Assembly: GCA_002102225.1 (NCBI GenBank)
Contig: LQPB01000086.1
Span: 50,228 to 114,227, forward strand
Direction of reading: 5' to 3'
DNA length: 64,000 nucleotides
Origin: Mycobacterium interjectum
Lineage (GTDB): Bacteria; Actinomycetota; Actinomycetes; Mycobacteriales; Mycobacteriaceae
Part shown: one piece after another, positions 52,261-60,175 of the stretch
Numbering within the stretch: position 1 is the stretch's first letter
Layout of the letters: each line of letters begins with the position of its first letter
Notes under the pieces: generated by a model
Seen by the model: the letters and a program-made list of their open reading frames with translations, nothing else
Told to the model about the DNA's origin: nothing
The model's database searches: none
Program-made: the position numbers and the translations under genes

Positions 52261-52273
52261 GCGACACCGCTAC

Positions 52274-52804
52274 GTGGATCCGGACCTGAGCTACCAGCTG
52301 GCCTTCGGCAGCTATGACGACGCGCTGCGCATGGTCGGCGCGAAGGGCGAACCGCGCACCGCCGCGACTCCGGTCAGCGGCGCGCGCATCCAACTGTTCG
52401 CCGCGATGGTCCACGACGGGAATCGCGCGTATTGGGACGCCGAGTTCGCCCGACAGAGGTGGGGAGGGCTGCTCGCGCCGCCGGCCCTGTTGATGGGTTG
52501 GCTGATACCGCCGCCATGGGAGCCGGCCGGTAGGCCGCCGGTGGCGTCGGTGGTGCTGCGGGTGCCACTGCCGGGTACCACGTTCATCAACGCGGCCAAC
52601 GAGGTCGAGTTTCTGCGGCCCATCGTCGAGGGGGATCTACTCACCGTCGTCGAGGAACTCGTGTCGGTGTCGCCGGAGAAGCGGACACGCCTGGGGGTCG
52701 GTCATTTCGTCGAGACGCTGGAGACCTATCGGCGTCAGGACGGAGCCGTGGTGGCCACCTGCCGAAATACGTTGTTCCGCTTCACGCCTGGAACGCCGTC
52801 GTGA
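52274..52804 (+). CDS. MaoC-N-type hydratase subunit (ChsH2-like, no DUF35)
   Basis: A 176-aa hot-dog protein of the MaoC N-terminal (FAS1-type dehydratase) class. It has VHDGNRAYWDAEFARQRWGGLLAPPALLMGWL and NAANEVEFLRPIVEGDLLTV. With the next gene it resembles the ChsH2/ChsH1 heteromeric enoyl-CoA hydratase of the cholesterol side-chain pathway, but lacks the C-terminal DUF35 domain of ChsH2. GTG 52274 is chosen; the ribosome binding site is weak. Confidence 0.78.
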   Translation: MDPDLSYQLAFGSYDDALRMVGAKGEPRTAATPVSGARIQLFAAMVHDGNRAYWDAEFARQRWGGLLAPPALLMGWLIPPPWEPAGRPPVASVVLRVPLPGTTFINAANEVEFLRPIVEGDLLTVVEELVSVSPEKRTRLGVGHFVETLETYRRQDGAVVATCRNTLFRFTPGTPS

Positions 52805-53250
52805 CCGACCTGGACTGGAACGCGATCGAGGTCCCCGTCGACCTGCCCGAGGTCGTCGACCACATCAGCTACCAGCGGGTCGTGGAGAACGCGGGCGCGA
52901 CCTGGGACTACTTTCCCGGCCATTTCGATCCCAGCTACGCCCAAAGCCAGGGCAACCCGACGATTTACGTCAACACCATGCACCTCGCCGGGTTCGCCGA
53001 CCGCGTCGCGACCGACTGGGCGGGCCCCAGCAGCCGCGTGGTGCGCCGCTCGATGCGGCTGGCCGGATCGGTCTACGCCGGCGACACCATGATCGGGCGG
53101 GGCCGGGCGGTGGCCAAGCGGCGCGACACCTCGATGGACCCGCCACGCTGCCTTCTCGACATCGAGATCCAGGTGACCAATCAGCATGGCGCCCTGTGCT
53201 GTCCGGTCGAGCTCACCCTGCAGATGCCCGACGGCCGGCATGACGGATGA
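52801..53250 (+). CDS. MaoC-type hydratase subunit (ChsH1-like)
   Basis: A 149-aa hot-dog protein with VVENAGATWDYFPGHFDPSYA and NTMHLAGFADRVATDW, close to the ChsH1 (Rv3541c-type) subunit from memory. The GTG overlaps the previous stop (GTGA). The pair should form a heteromeric enoyl-CoA hydratase for a bulky CoA substrate. The last 11 bases overlap the start of the next gene. Confidence 0.82.
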   Translation: MTDLDWNAIEVPVDLPEVVDHISYQRVVENAGATWDYFPGHFDPSYAQSQGNPTIYVNTMHLAGFADRVATDWAGPSSRVVRRSMRLAGSVYAGDTMIGRGRAVAKRRDTSMDPPRCLLDIEIQVTNQHGALCCPVELTLQMPDGRHDG

Positions 53251-53776
53251 CGACGTAGCCGAACTGCACCTGGCGGTGTGCCGACGGTTCGGCGAGGCGG
53301 TCCGATCGGCCGAGGGCAACTGGGATCGCCGGTCCCCGTGCGGCGAGTGGGACGCCCGGGCGGTGCTCGAGCACGTCATCGGTTTCCATGACGTACTTCT
53401 GTTGCGCCCCTTGGGTTTGAAGCCCGACCGGCCACGGCAAGACGCGCAGGCGCGATGGCACCTGACCTACGACGCGCTGGCCCAGGCTCTCCAGCCGGGC
53501 CGGGCGACGCGGCTCGACGAATACCGGCTGATGCCGAATCTGACCCGCGACGTCCTGGTGCACACCTGGGACCTGGCCCGCGCGGTGGGCGCCGACGACC
53601 GGCTGGACCCCGCGTGGTGCGAGCTCTGCTACGCCGGCCTGCCCGCCGATCCCCGGGCGTTGCGTTCATCGGGCATGTTCGGCGCCCCGGTCCGGTTGCC
53701 CGGCGAAAGTGATGCTCAGGCAAGGCTTCTCGCGCGCCTCGGTCGCGATCCGTGCTGGAGTCCGGAGCCGCTATAG
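53240..53776 (+). CDS. Maleylpyruvate-isomerase/DinB-like protein
   Basis: A 178-aa protein of the mycothiol-dependent maleylpyruvate isomerase/DinB-like (TIGR03086-type) group, with an early His motif (RRSPCGEWDARAVLEHVIGFH) and a later DVLVHTWDLARAVG. These His/Asp residues may bind a metal. Such proteins are often mycothiol-dependent. It overlaps the preceding gene and, at the 3' end, the convergent aldehyde dehydrogenase. Confidence 0.8.
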   Translation: MTDDDVAELHLAVCRRFGEAVRSAEGNWDRRSPCGEWDARAVLEHVIGFHDVLLLRPLGLKPDRPRQDAQARWHLTYDALAQALQPGRATRLDEYRLMPNLTRDVLVHTWDLARAVGADDRLDPAWCELCYAGLPADPRALRSSGMFGAPVRLPGESDAQARLLARLGRDPCWSPEPL

Positions 53777-55237
53777 CGGCGGCAGCTTCCCCTTGCACAC
53801 CAGCGTCTGAAGCTCGACGTACTCGTGCAGGCCTTCCGGACCGAACTCGCGCCCGATGCCCGACTGCTTGAAGCCGCCGAACGGCGCGCCGATGTCCAGT
53901 GTGTACATGTTGATGCCGTAGGTGCCGGTGCGGACGCCGGCCGCGATCTCGAGGCCGTGCGCGATGTCGGAGGTCCACACCGAACCGGCCAGGCCGTAGT
54001 CGCTCTCGTTGGCGATCCGGATGGCGTCCTCTTCGTCGCGGTAGCGCAGCACGGTCAGGACCGGGCCGAAGATCTCCTCGCGGGCGATGCGCATGTCGTT
54101 GGTGGCGTCGGCGAACAGCGTCGGCCGCACGTACCAGCCGCGCTCCGACGGGCTGTCATCACCGCCGAGGACGACGCGGGCGCCTTCGCTGCGGCCGGAC
54201 TTGATGTACTCCTGGACCCGGCGCTGTTGCCGTTGGGCGACAAGGGGTCCGATGTCCGTCGCCTCGTCGGCCGGATCGCCGACGTTGAGGCCCGACATCA
54301 TGTCGGCCAGCGCGTCGACGACCTCGTCGTGGCGGCGGTCGCTGACCAGGATGCGTGTCTGGGCGACGCACGCCTGGCCGTTGTTCATCAGGCCGGCGGA
54401 TTTCAGCCCGGCCGCCGTCTTGGCGATGTCGGCGTCGTCGAGAATGATCGCCGCCGACTTGCCGCCCAGTTCAAGGCTGTAGCGCTTCAGCTGCTCGCCG
54501 CACAGCGTGGCGATCCGGCGCCCGACGGCGCTGGACCCCGTGAACGCGATCTTGTCCACGCCCGGATGGCGCACCAGCGCCTCGCCCACGTCGGTGCCGC
54601 CGGGGAGTACGGACACCACCCCGTCGGGCAGGCCGATCTGCTCGATCATCTCCGCCAACCACAAAGCGTCCAACGGAGTTTCGGGCGCGGGTTTGACGAT
54701 GACCGTGCAGCCCGCGATCAGGGCCGGGATCAGCTTGGGCATGATCAGGAACTGCGGCACGTTCCACGGCACGATCGCGCCGACCACCCCGACCGGGGCC
54801 CTGCTCAGGTGCACCTCGCCGAGCACGCCCTGGCGGCGTTCGGTCCACGGGAAGTCGCGGGCGGCGGCCAGCGCGAGGTGTATCAGCGACGCCGCGGCCG
54901 CGCCCTGGCCGAGCCGGCTGAAACTGCGCGGCGACCCCATCTCGTCGGTGATCAGGTCGGCCATCTCGTCCATATGGCCGCCGTAGATCGCGGCGAGCTG
55001 TTCCACCTTGGCCATTCGCTCGGCATGCGTCATGCGCGGCCAGGGGCCGTGGTCGAAAGCCTGCCGCGCGGCGGAGACGGCGGCGTCCACGTCTTCGGGC
55101 CCGGCCACCTGGACGTGGCCGACCGGTTCTTCGGAGTGGGGGGAGATCACCGCGAGCTGCTGCGGGTTCACCGGCTTGCGCCACTGCCCCCCGATGAAGA
55201 GCTCGTCATAGGAGCGATGGGCGGAATTTTCTGTCAT
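53771..55237 (-). CDS. Aldehyde dehydrogenase
   Basis: A 488-aa NAD(P)-dependent aldehyde dehydrogenase with the general-base Glu in LELGGKS, the catalytic Cys in NNGQACVAQT, the cofactor loop FTGSSAVG and the C-terminal EEIFGPVLTV. It is the expected length. It is divergent from the lipocalin-like gene and shares a promoter with a perfect GCTAT-N10-ATAGC palindrome. Confidence 0.93.
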   Translation of the reverse strand: MTENSAHRSYDELFIGGQWRKPVNPQQLAVISPHSEEPVGHVQVAGPEDVDAAVSAARQAFDHGPWPRMTHAERMAKVEQLAAIYGGHMDEMADLITDEMGSPRSFSRLGQGAAAASLIHLALAAARDFPWTERRQGVLGEVHLSRAPVGVVGAIVPWNVPQFLIMPKLIPALIAGCTVIVKPAPETPLDALWLAEMIEQIGLPDGVVSVLPGGTDVGEALVRHPGVDKIAFTGSSAVGRRIATLCGEQLKRYSLELGGKSAAIILDDADIAKTAAGLKSAGLMNNGQACVAQTRILVSDRRHDEVVDALADMMSGLNVGDPADEATDIGPLVAQRQQRRVQEYIKSGRSEGARVVLGGDDSPSERGWYVRPTLFADATNDMRIAREEIFGPVLTVLRYRDEEDAIRIANESDYGLAGSVWTSDIAHGLEIAAGVRTGTYGINMYTLDIGAPFGGFKQSGIGREFGPEGLHEYVELQTLVCKGKLPPL

Positions 55238-55273
55238 CGGGCACTACTTCCTCGGGGCCGCGACCGTAATTTC

Positions 55274-55293
55274 GCTATTGACGCTAACATAGC
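55274..55293. promoter_or_regulatory. ATAGC palindrome in a divergent promoter
   Basis: GCTATTGACGCTAACATAGC is a GCTAT-N10-ATAGC element with the same spacing as at 19119-19138. It lies centrally in the 78-bp gap between the aldehyde dehydrogenase and the lipocalin-like gene. The right part overlaps a possible -10 box. Confidence 0.5.
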
Positions 55294-55315
55294 CAAAAAA
55301 GCAGCGAGGCCTGAC

Positions 55316-56662
55316 ATGACCAGTGATTGGCGCAGTTACCCGTTCCAGTTGGTGCCCGGGGATTCCCAACTGGATTTCCCCGCCGCAGAAGGCGAGCATC
55401 CCGATCAGGAGTCGGACACCTGGTTCATCGCGGGCCGGCTCGACGCGACCGACAGCGACCGGTCATTTGCCTTCCTGACCATCTTCAACAAGAACCGGCC
55501 GGGTGGCACGGTGGTCGCGGACTTCTACACGATGGCGCTGTTCGACCTGGATACCGGCGACTACGGCACCTACACCGATTACGACATGCCGCCGGCCAAC
55601 ATGGAGCCGGGCGCCCGGCGCAAGCTCGACATGGCGTCGGGTCGTCTCGACATCAGCTACCACAGCGGCGCCGGGACCGCATCGTGGACGACCTGCCTCG
55701 ACGCCGAGGGGAATCTGCTGCCCTTCACCTACCGGGTCAGCCTCGTCGGTGAGGACCAATCCGGCCGACCGATGCGCCTGGACCTGGCCGTAACCCCAAC
55801 GCGCGCACCGACACCGGTGGGCGCGGCCACCTACAACGGGAAGATCGTCTGCTTCGGCCAAAGCGAGACGTACTCGTATTTCCAGACCGGCCTGACGATG
55901 ACCGGGACCCTGCGCTGGGGCGACGTGGTCGAGCAGGTCTTCGGCAGCGGCGGTCACATCGACCGGCAGTGGTTCCCCGAGTACGCCGGCGGCGGGGGAT
56001 CGGGCGGCGACCCGCGGGCCAGGTCGCACGAGTGGCGCACCATCAACTTCGACAACGGCGTGGACTTGAGCATCTGGCGCCAGTTCGACCGCACGAACGG
56101 TAATGCGCTGCAGCCGTTTACCGGCGTCACGACGAGTCACCCCGACCCGGCGATACCGCCGCAGTGCGCCGAGGACGTCGAGGTGACGATCAGTAGCTAC
56201 GTTCGCTGGCCGGAGGAGATGCGACCGCTGGTGCGGCCGGTGGCCCCGGCGCGATACATGCCGGACCGCCACCGGATCACCTGCGCCACGCTGCAATTGG
56301 ACATCGTGGGGGAGCCGATGGTGCCCGCCCCGGCGCACGGTCTGCCGATCGAATACATGGAGGGCCCCTACCGCTACCACGGAACACTCTGGGGCAAGCC
56401 CGTTTCCGGGTTCGCGTTCAACGAGCGCTCGCTGGCGCTCTACCGGGACTGGGAACTGGTCGAGGTGCTGGCCACCACCGTCGCGAACGTCGAACCACCC
56501 GCCCCCGACCTGCAGGCGGCGGCGGATCGGGTGGTGCCGCTGGTGGCCGCCGGCCGTCGCGGCGAGGCGGCTTCGTTGCTGGCCGGGGTGGGGCCGATCG
56601 AAAATGCCGCGCTGGCAACCCTTCTCGAAGACCTGGTCACCGTGCTTTCGGCGGCCGATTGA
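55316..56662 (+). CDS. Lipocalin-like/hydroxyneurosporene synthase-type protein
   Basis: A 448-aa protein resembling the AttH/CrtC-type lipocalin-like family (carotenoid 1,2-hydratase and relatives), with blocks SDTWFIAGRLDATDSDRSFAF, GSGGHIDRQWFPEY and PYRYHGTLWGKPVSGFAFNERS. The family acts on large isoprenoids or related hydrophobic molecules. It is isolated on the plus strand, with GAGG about 8 nt before the ATG. Function here is unknown. Alternative: a structural member of the SRPBCC/lipocalin fold without catalysis. Confidence 0.72.
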   Translation: MTSDWRSYPFQLVPGDSQLDFPAAEGEHPDQESDTWFIAGRLDATDSDRSFAFLTIFNKNRPGGTVVADFYTMALFDLDTGDYGTYTDYDMPPANMEPGARRKLDMASGRLDISYHSGAGTASWTTCLDAEGNLLPFTYRVSLVGEDQSGRPMRLDLAVTPTRAPTPVGAATYNGKIVCFGQSETYSYFQTGLTMTGTLRWGDVVEQVFGSGGHIDRQWFPEYAGGGGSGGDPRARSHEWRTINFDNGVDLSIWRQFDRTNGNALQPFTGVTTSHPDPAIPPQCAEDVEVTISSYVRWPEEMRPLVRPVAPARYMPDRHRITCATLQLDIVGEPMVPAPAHGLPIEYMEGPYRYHGTLWGKPVSGFAFNERSLALYRDWELVEVLATTVANVEPPAPDLQAAADRVVPLVAAGRRGEAASLLAGVGPIENAALATLLEDLVTVLSAAD

Positions 56663-56675
56663 GGCAGCGGCTCCT

Positions 56676-56732
56676 CGAGGCTGAAAATTCGCAGGGGTCC
56701 ACTCGAACTTTTGCCGCGAATTTACAGCCTCG
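56676..56732. terminator. Bidirectional terminator-like stem
   Basis: CGAGGCTGAAAATTCGC (56676-56692) pairs with GCGAATTTACAGCCTCG (56716-56732) with one mismatch, leaving a loop of about 23 bp. It lies between convergent genes and overlaps the 3' end of the Rieske gene. Confidence 0.6.
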
Positions 56733-57990
56733 GCGCGGTGCGGTCCTCGGTAGCGAGTGCCCACGCCCAGCTGATGTGGCGATGCTGCAGTCCGGGCTCG
56801 TTGCGCCCGAACATCAGGTGATCGTGGGCGCCCGACTCGAGGTTGGCCTGCAGGCCCTCGACCAGCCGGTAGTCCTCGTCGCGGACCGTGGCGTGCGCGT
56901 AGTCGAAAACGGCCTGGGCGCCGGCGGCCACCGATTCGTCGGAGAGGTCCAGCGGGGTGGAGTTCTGGTGCACGGTGACCGACCTGCCCGGGCGGTCGCC
57001 GGGGTAGATGCGGAACAACTCCCCGTTGGCGATGGTCACCGACAACACGATGTTGGGAAACAGCGCATAGATCACGACCATGTTGTGGAGCGGGTCCCAG
57101 CGCTCCTCGGGAACGTTGTCGAGTTCGAGGATCGTGTTGAGCGGGAAGATCAACCGGTGATGCGGGCCGTACGAGTCGAATACCGTGCAATTGCTGCGGG
57201 CAATGGTGGCAAAGGTCTGCCGGTGCACGGTGGCGAAATGATAGTTCTCCGAGAAGGTGTCGAGCGCCAGCTTCCAGTTGATCGGGCAGTCGAGTTCCTT
57301 CTCGCCCAGCGGAGACCACCGACCGATGCCCCACGAGTCGAGCTCATCGGCCAGCGGGCCCAGGTGCGCGGCGACATCCAGCTGCGCGCCGGGATCCAAT
57401 GCGACCCAAAGGAATCCCGCATATTCGGCGGCGGGCAGCTCGGTCAAACCGTCGGACTTGATGGCCGCTTGCCCTTGGCGGCCACCCGCGGCGCCCGGCT
57501 TCGCCGCGCTTGCGATGGCCGCTTGCCCTTGGCGGCCACCCGCGGCGCCCGGCTTCGCCGCGCTTGCGATGGCCGCTTCCGGGAACCCCTCACGTCCCGG
57601 AAGTGCCACCAAGCGCCCGTTGTTGTCGTACGTCCACGCGTGGTAGGGGCAGGTGAATCGCTTCGCGCTGCCACAACCCGTGACCACCCGCGACTGGCGG
57701 TGCAGGCACACGTTTTCGAACGCCTTGACCGACCCGTCGGCCGTGCGGGTCAGCAGGATCGATCGGCCCAGCACCGTCTTGGTGCAGTACGCGCCCGGAG
57801 AGGGCAGCTCCGAAACGTAGCCGACCAGTTGGGGACTGGCCATCAGCATCGCGCGGTCGCGGTCGTGGCGCTCGACCGACGTGTAATCGGCCGCGTCGAC
57901 CAGGTGCACGCCCGGCGCGAGATCGGTCGTCTTGTCGCGGGCCAGCTTCAAGGCGCGGCGCGTCAGGTCGATGAGCTGATCGCGATCCAT
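56722..57990 (-). CDS. Rieske oxygenase (aromatic-ring type) with in-frame tandem repeat
   Basis: A 422-aa Rieske protein with ligands C95-x-H97 (CLHRQ) and C114-xx-H117 (CPYHAW) and catalytic helix ENYHFATVHRQTF. It belongs to the phthalate/choline-monooxygenase-like group rather than the KshA group. An in-frame 54-bp tandem repeat inserts two copies of AAIASAAKPGAAGGRQGQ at residues 139-174, between the Rieske and catalytic regions. The insertion is probably an external loop. It is divergent from the MerR regulator over a 23-bp palindrome. Confidence 0.85.
   Translation of the reverse strand: MDRDQLIDLTRRALKLARDKTTDLAPGVHLVDAADYTSVERHDRDRAMLMASPQLVGYVSELPSPGAYCTKTVLGRSILLTRTADGSVKAFENVCLHRQSRVVTGCGSAKRFTCPYHAWTYDNNGRLVALPGREGFPEAAIASAAKPGAAGGRQGQAAIASAAKPGAAGGRQGQAAIKSDGLTELPAAEYAGFLWVALDPGAQLDVAAHLGPLADELDSWGIGRWSPLGEKELDCPINWKLALDTFSENYHFATVHRQTFATIARSNCTVFDSYGPHHRLIFPLNTILELDNVPEERWDPLHNMVVIYALFPNIVLSVTIANGELFRIYPGDRPGRSVTVHQNSTPLDLSDESVAAGAQAVFDYAHATVRDEDYRLVEGLQANLESGAHDHLMFGRNEPGLQHRHISWAWALATEDRTAPRL
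57460..57578. repeat. 54-bp tandem repeat (two full units plus 11 bp)
   Basis: Units start at 57460 and 57514 with an exact 54-bp period, and the first 11 bp recur at 57568. Because 54 is divisible by 3 the Rieske reading frame is preserved and each extra unit adds 18 residues. Such minisatellites vary in copy number between mycobacterial strains. Confidence 0.85.
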
Positions 57991-58002
57991 TCGCCCAGTA
58001 CA

Positions 58003-58025
58003 GACCTTGCGACGGTTGTAAGGTC
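58003..58025. promoter_or_regulatory. MerR-type operator
   Basis: GACCTTGCGAC (58003-58013), a central G, and GTTGTAAGGTC (58015-58025) form an 11-1-11 inverted repeat with two mismatches. It lies between the divergent Rieske gene and the MerR gene and only 5 bp before the MerR GTG. MerR proteins bind such dyads inside the promoter spacer. Confidence 0.65.
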
Positions 58026-58030
58026 AAGCC

Positions 58031-58903
58031 GTGGCTGAGCAGCTGCTCATCGGCGACGTCACGGCCCTGACCGGGATCGCGTCGGGCCGCATCCGCCACT
58101 ACGAGAAAATCGGGTTGCTGCGCGCCGAGTATCTGAGCAACGGCTACCGGGTCTTCGACGTCCACCAGGTGCTCGAGCTGTTGCGCATCGACCTGATGAG
58201 AAGCCTCGGAGTCGGCATCACCGACATTCAGCGATTGCTCGACGGGCGCCAGACCACCCTGGCCGGGCTGCTGGACGAGCACCGCACGCTGCTGGTGCGC
58301 GAGCGCGAGCGGCTGGATCAGCTGATCGCCGCGATCGATGCGGCCACCGATACCGGCGCCGCCGACGTCGACGAACACCTGCTGCGCAGGCTGGCGACGA
58401 GGCACCGCGACAGCATCGGCGTCATCGGCAGACTCACCGCCCCGCTCTCCGCGCCCGTCACCGCGATGTACGCCCACCTGTTCGACGAATGGCAGCTGCC
58501 GGTTCCCCCTCTGTTCGGGCAGATGGCGCTGCCGCCGGCGGCCAGCACGCTGTTGGAGCAATTGGCCGAGACGCCGGGGCACCACGTTCTCTTCGAGCGG
58601 CTGCGCAAACTGGCCGGCGAGGTGGTCGCGCTGGACGAACGCGAGTCGGCCGCAACCGAACTCGCGCAGAGCTGGATCGACCAGCAGCTGGCCGACCCGT
58701 TGCCCGACGACGTGGTCGCCGTGCTGCGCGGCGTGCAACCGTTGTTGACCCACGACCCGGTGATCGTCCAGGGCTTCCGGGCCTGGGCCGGGTCGATCAG
58801 CCCGGCGGCCGCCCGATTTCTCGACGAGATCGCGCGCCAGACCGCCCGCCGCGGCCTGCAGGCCGTCAGCGTCATCGTGCTGCCCGCCGATGCGCCACTG
58901 TGA
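58031..58903 (+). CDS. MerR-family regulator
   Basis: A 290-aa MerR-type activator/repressor with the N-terminal winged helix LLIGDVTALTGIASGRIRHYEKIGLLRAE, then the wing NGYRVFD and a dimerisation coiled coil around residues 75-105. The long C-terminal domain (over 150 residues, with Trp and Leu) may bind a hydrophobic effector. The GTG is close to the operator, so the transcript leader is short or absent. It probably controls itself and the Rieske gene. Confidence 0.88.
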   Translation: MAEQLLIGDVTALTGIASGRIRHYEKIGLLRAEYLSNGYRVFDVHQVLELLRIDLMRSLGVGITDIQRLLDGRQTTLAGLLDEHRTLLVRERERLDQLIAAIDAATDTGAADVDEHLLRRLATRHRDSIGVIGRLTAPLSAPVTAMYAHLFDEWQLPVPPLFGQMALPPAASTLLEQLAETPGHHVLFERLRKLAGEVVALDERESAATELAQSWIDQQLADPLPDDVVAVLRGVQPLLTHDPVIVQGFRAWAGSISPAAARFLDEIARQTARRGLQAVSVIVLPADAPL

Positions 58904-58908
58904 TGCAC

Positions 58909-58935
58909 ATGTGACCTATGTGGCTAATGTGTCCT
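58909..58935. repeat. Triple 9-bp direct repeat upstream of the Tat protein gene
   Basis: ATGTGACCT, ATGTGGCTA and ATGTGTCCT follow one another with an exact 9-bp period. They lie about 30 bp upstream of the GTG of the Rv2525c homologue and may be promoter or regulator contacts. This is a weak repeat and could be chance. Confidence 0.3.
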
Positions 58936-58963
58936 TTGTTGTTTGTGTCGTACCCTGTGGCAT

Positions 58964-59683
58964 GTGTCGGTTTCGCGCCGTGACGTGCTCAAATTCGCGG
59001 CCGCCACGCCCGCCCTGGTAGGGCTGGGCGTCGCGGCGGCGTCGCTGCGCGCCGCGCCGGCCTCCGCGTCGCTCGGCACCTTGCTGGACTACGCGGCCGG
59101 CGTCATCCCGGCCAGCCAGATCCGGGCCGCCGGTGCCGTGGGTTCGATCCGGTACGTCTCTGACCGCCGCCCCGGCGGCAACTGGATGCTCGGCAAGCCG
59201 ATTCAGGTCTCCGAGGCCCGCGACCTGAGCAGCAACGGCCTCAAGATCGTTTCCTGTTACCAGTACGGTAAGGGCAGCACCGCCGACTGGCTGGGCGGCG
59301 CCGGCGCCGGGCTGCAACACGCGCAGCGGGGCATGCAACTGCACGCCGCGGCCGGGGGCCCGGCGAACGCACCGATCTACGCGTCGATCGATGACGACCC
59401 GTCCTACGAGCAGTACAAACAGCAGGTCGTCCCCTACCTGCGATCCTGGGAGTCGGTGATCGGGCACCAGCGCACCGGCGTGTACGCCAACTCCAAAACC
59501 ATCGATTGGGCCCTGCACGATGGCCTGGGTTCATACTTCTGGCAGCACAACTGGGGCTCGCCGAAGGGTTTCACCCATCCCGCCGCGAGCCTGCACCAGG
59601 TGGAGATCGACAAGCGCAGCGTCGGTGGTGTCGGGGTGGACATCAACGAAATCCTCAAGCCCCAATTCGGACAGTGGGCCTAG
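58964..59683 (+). CDS. Tat-exported DUF1906 protein, Rv2525c homologue
   Basis: A 239-aa secreted protein. The Tat signal peptide begins SVSRRDVLKFAAAT (twin Arg) and ends after ASA near residue 35. The mature part has the DUF1906 glycoside-hydrolase-like domain, with IRYVSDRRPGG, IDDDPSYEQY and FWQHNWGSPKG, typical of Rv2525c. Known Rv2525c mutants alter cell-wall-linked drug susceptibility. GTG 58964 gives the N-terminus MSVSRRDVLKF, matching the remembered Rv2525c. The gene is next to fas, as in M. tuberculosis (Rv2525c-Rv2524c). Confidence 0.92.
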   Translation: MSVSRRDVLKFAAATPALVGLGVAAASLRAAPASASLGTLLDYAAGVIPASQIRAAGAVGSIRYVSDRRPGGNWMLGKPIQVSEARDLSSNGLKIVSCYQYGKGSTADWLGGAGAGLQHAQRGMQLHAAAGGPANAPIYASIDDDPSYEQYKQQVVPYLRSWESVIGHQRTGVYANSKTIDWALHDGLGSYFWQHNWGSPKGFTHPAASLHQVEIDKRSVGGVGVDINEILKPQFGQWA

Positions 59684-60175
59684 GGCCCGCGGCGGTCCGC
59701 GTTCCAGCAAACACTCGTTCGCCCATTTTCGGGTCGCTGGGGCCCGGGTCGCGCGGTTGACGCGGTGTCAGCGGCGCGTAAACGACCCGATTTTTTTAAC
59801 ATAACGATTACATAACAATCGTGCCTTGAACAGCGCAGTTATAGCTACTCGACCGTAACCACCTGCACGCAGCAAGTTTGTTCGCGGCGCCCGCGTGGGT
59901 TGTTCGGCGGGGTGTTACCCAGGACACGGTTACCCGTGCGTAGAACTCACCAGTAACCGTTCAACATGCAAAAAGGGCACTGATCCTTATGACACTCTTA
60001 GTACAGCCGGTGCCGTCCGCCGCCCCGCCCGCTTCACGGGGCGACCGCCGACGACACACCGGCCAGCCGTCCTCCGGCTGTGATTCGAAGGGGAATCGAC
60101 GTTAGAGAGGCAGTCCCCTCCTCGGGACTGGTCGAACGACCGAGACGTAAAGACGCATGCAGGGAGATACAGAAG
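59684..60175 (+). promoter_or_regulatory. fas upstream region with GTAACC/GGTTACC elements and leader hairpins
   Basis: This 492-bp gap has no plausible gene. It contains an AT-rich tract at about 59790-59820 and four GTAACC/GGTTACC-type elements (59855-59860, 59914-59919, 59928-59934, 59954-59959), candidates for FasR or another fas regulator. A 7-bp hairpin (60111-60130, CAGTCCC and GGGACTG, 6-nt loop) sits in the probable leader. Which element is used cannot be read from the sequence. Confidence 0.5.
60111..60130 (+). promoter_or_regulatory. Leader hairpin of fas
   Basis: CAGTCCC and GGGACTG flank the 6-nt loop CTCCTC, about 45 nt before the fas start. A smaller stem CAGCCG/CGGCTG lies just upstream (about 60064-60080). 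Whether they affect translation is unknown. Confidence 0.35.

Noticed and set aside
53825..55315. Plus-strand open frame upstream of the lipocalin-like gene
   Set aside because: It is antisense to a full-length aldehyde dehydrogenase with intact active-site motifs.
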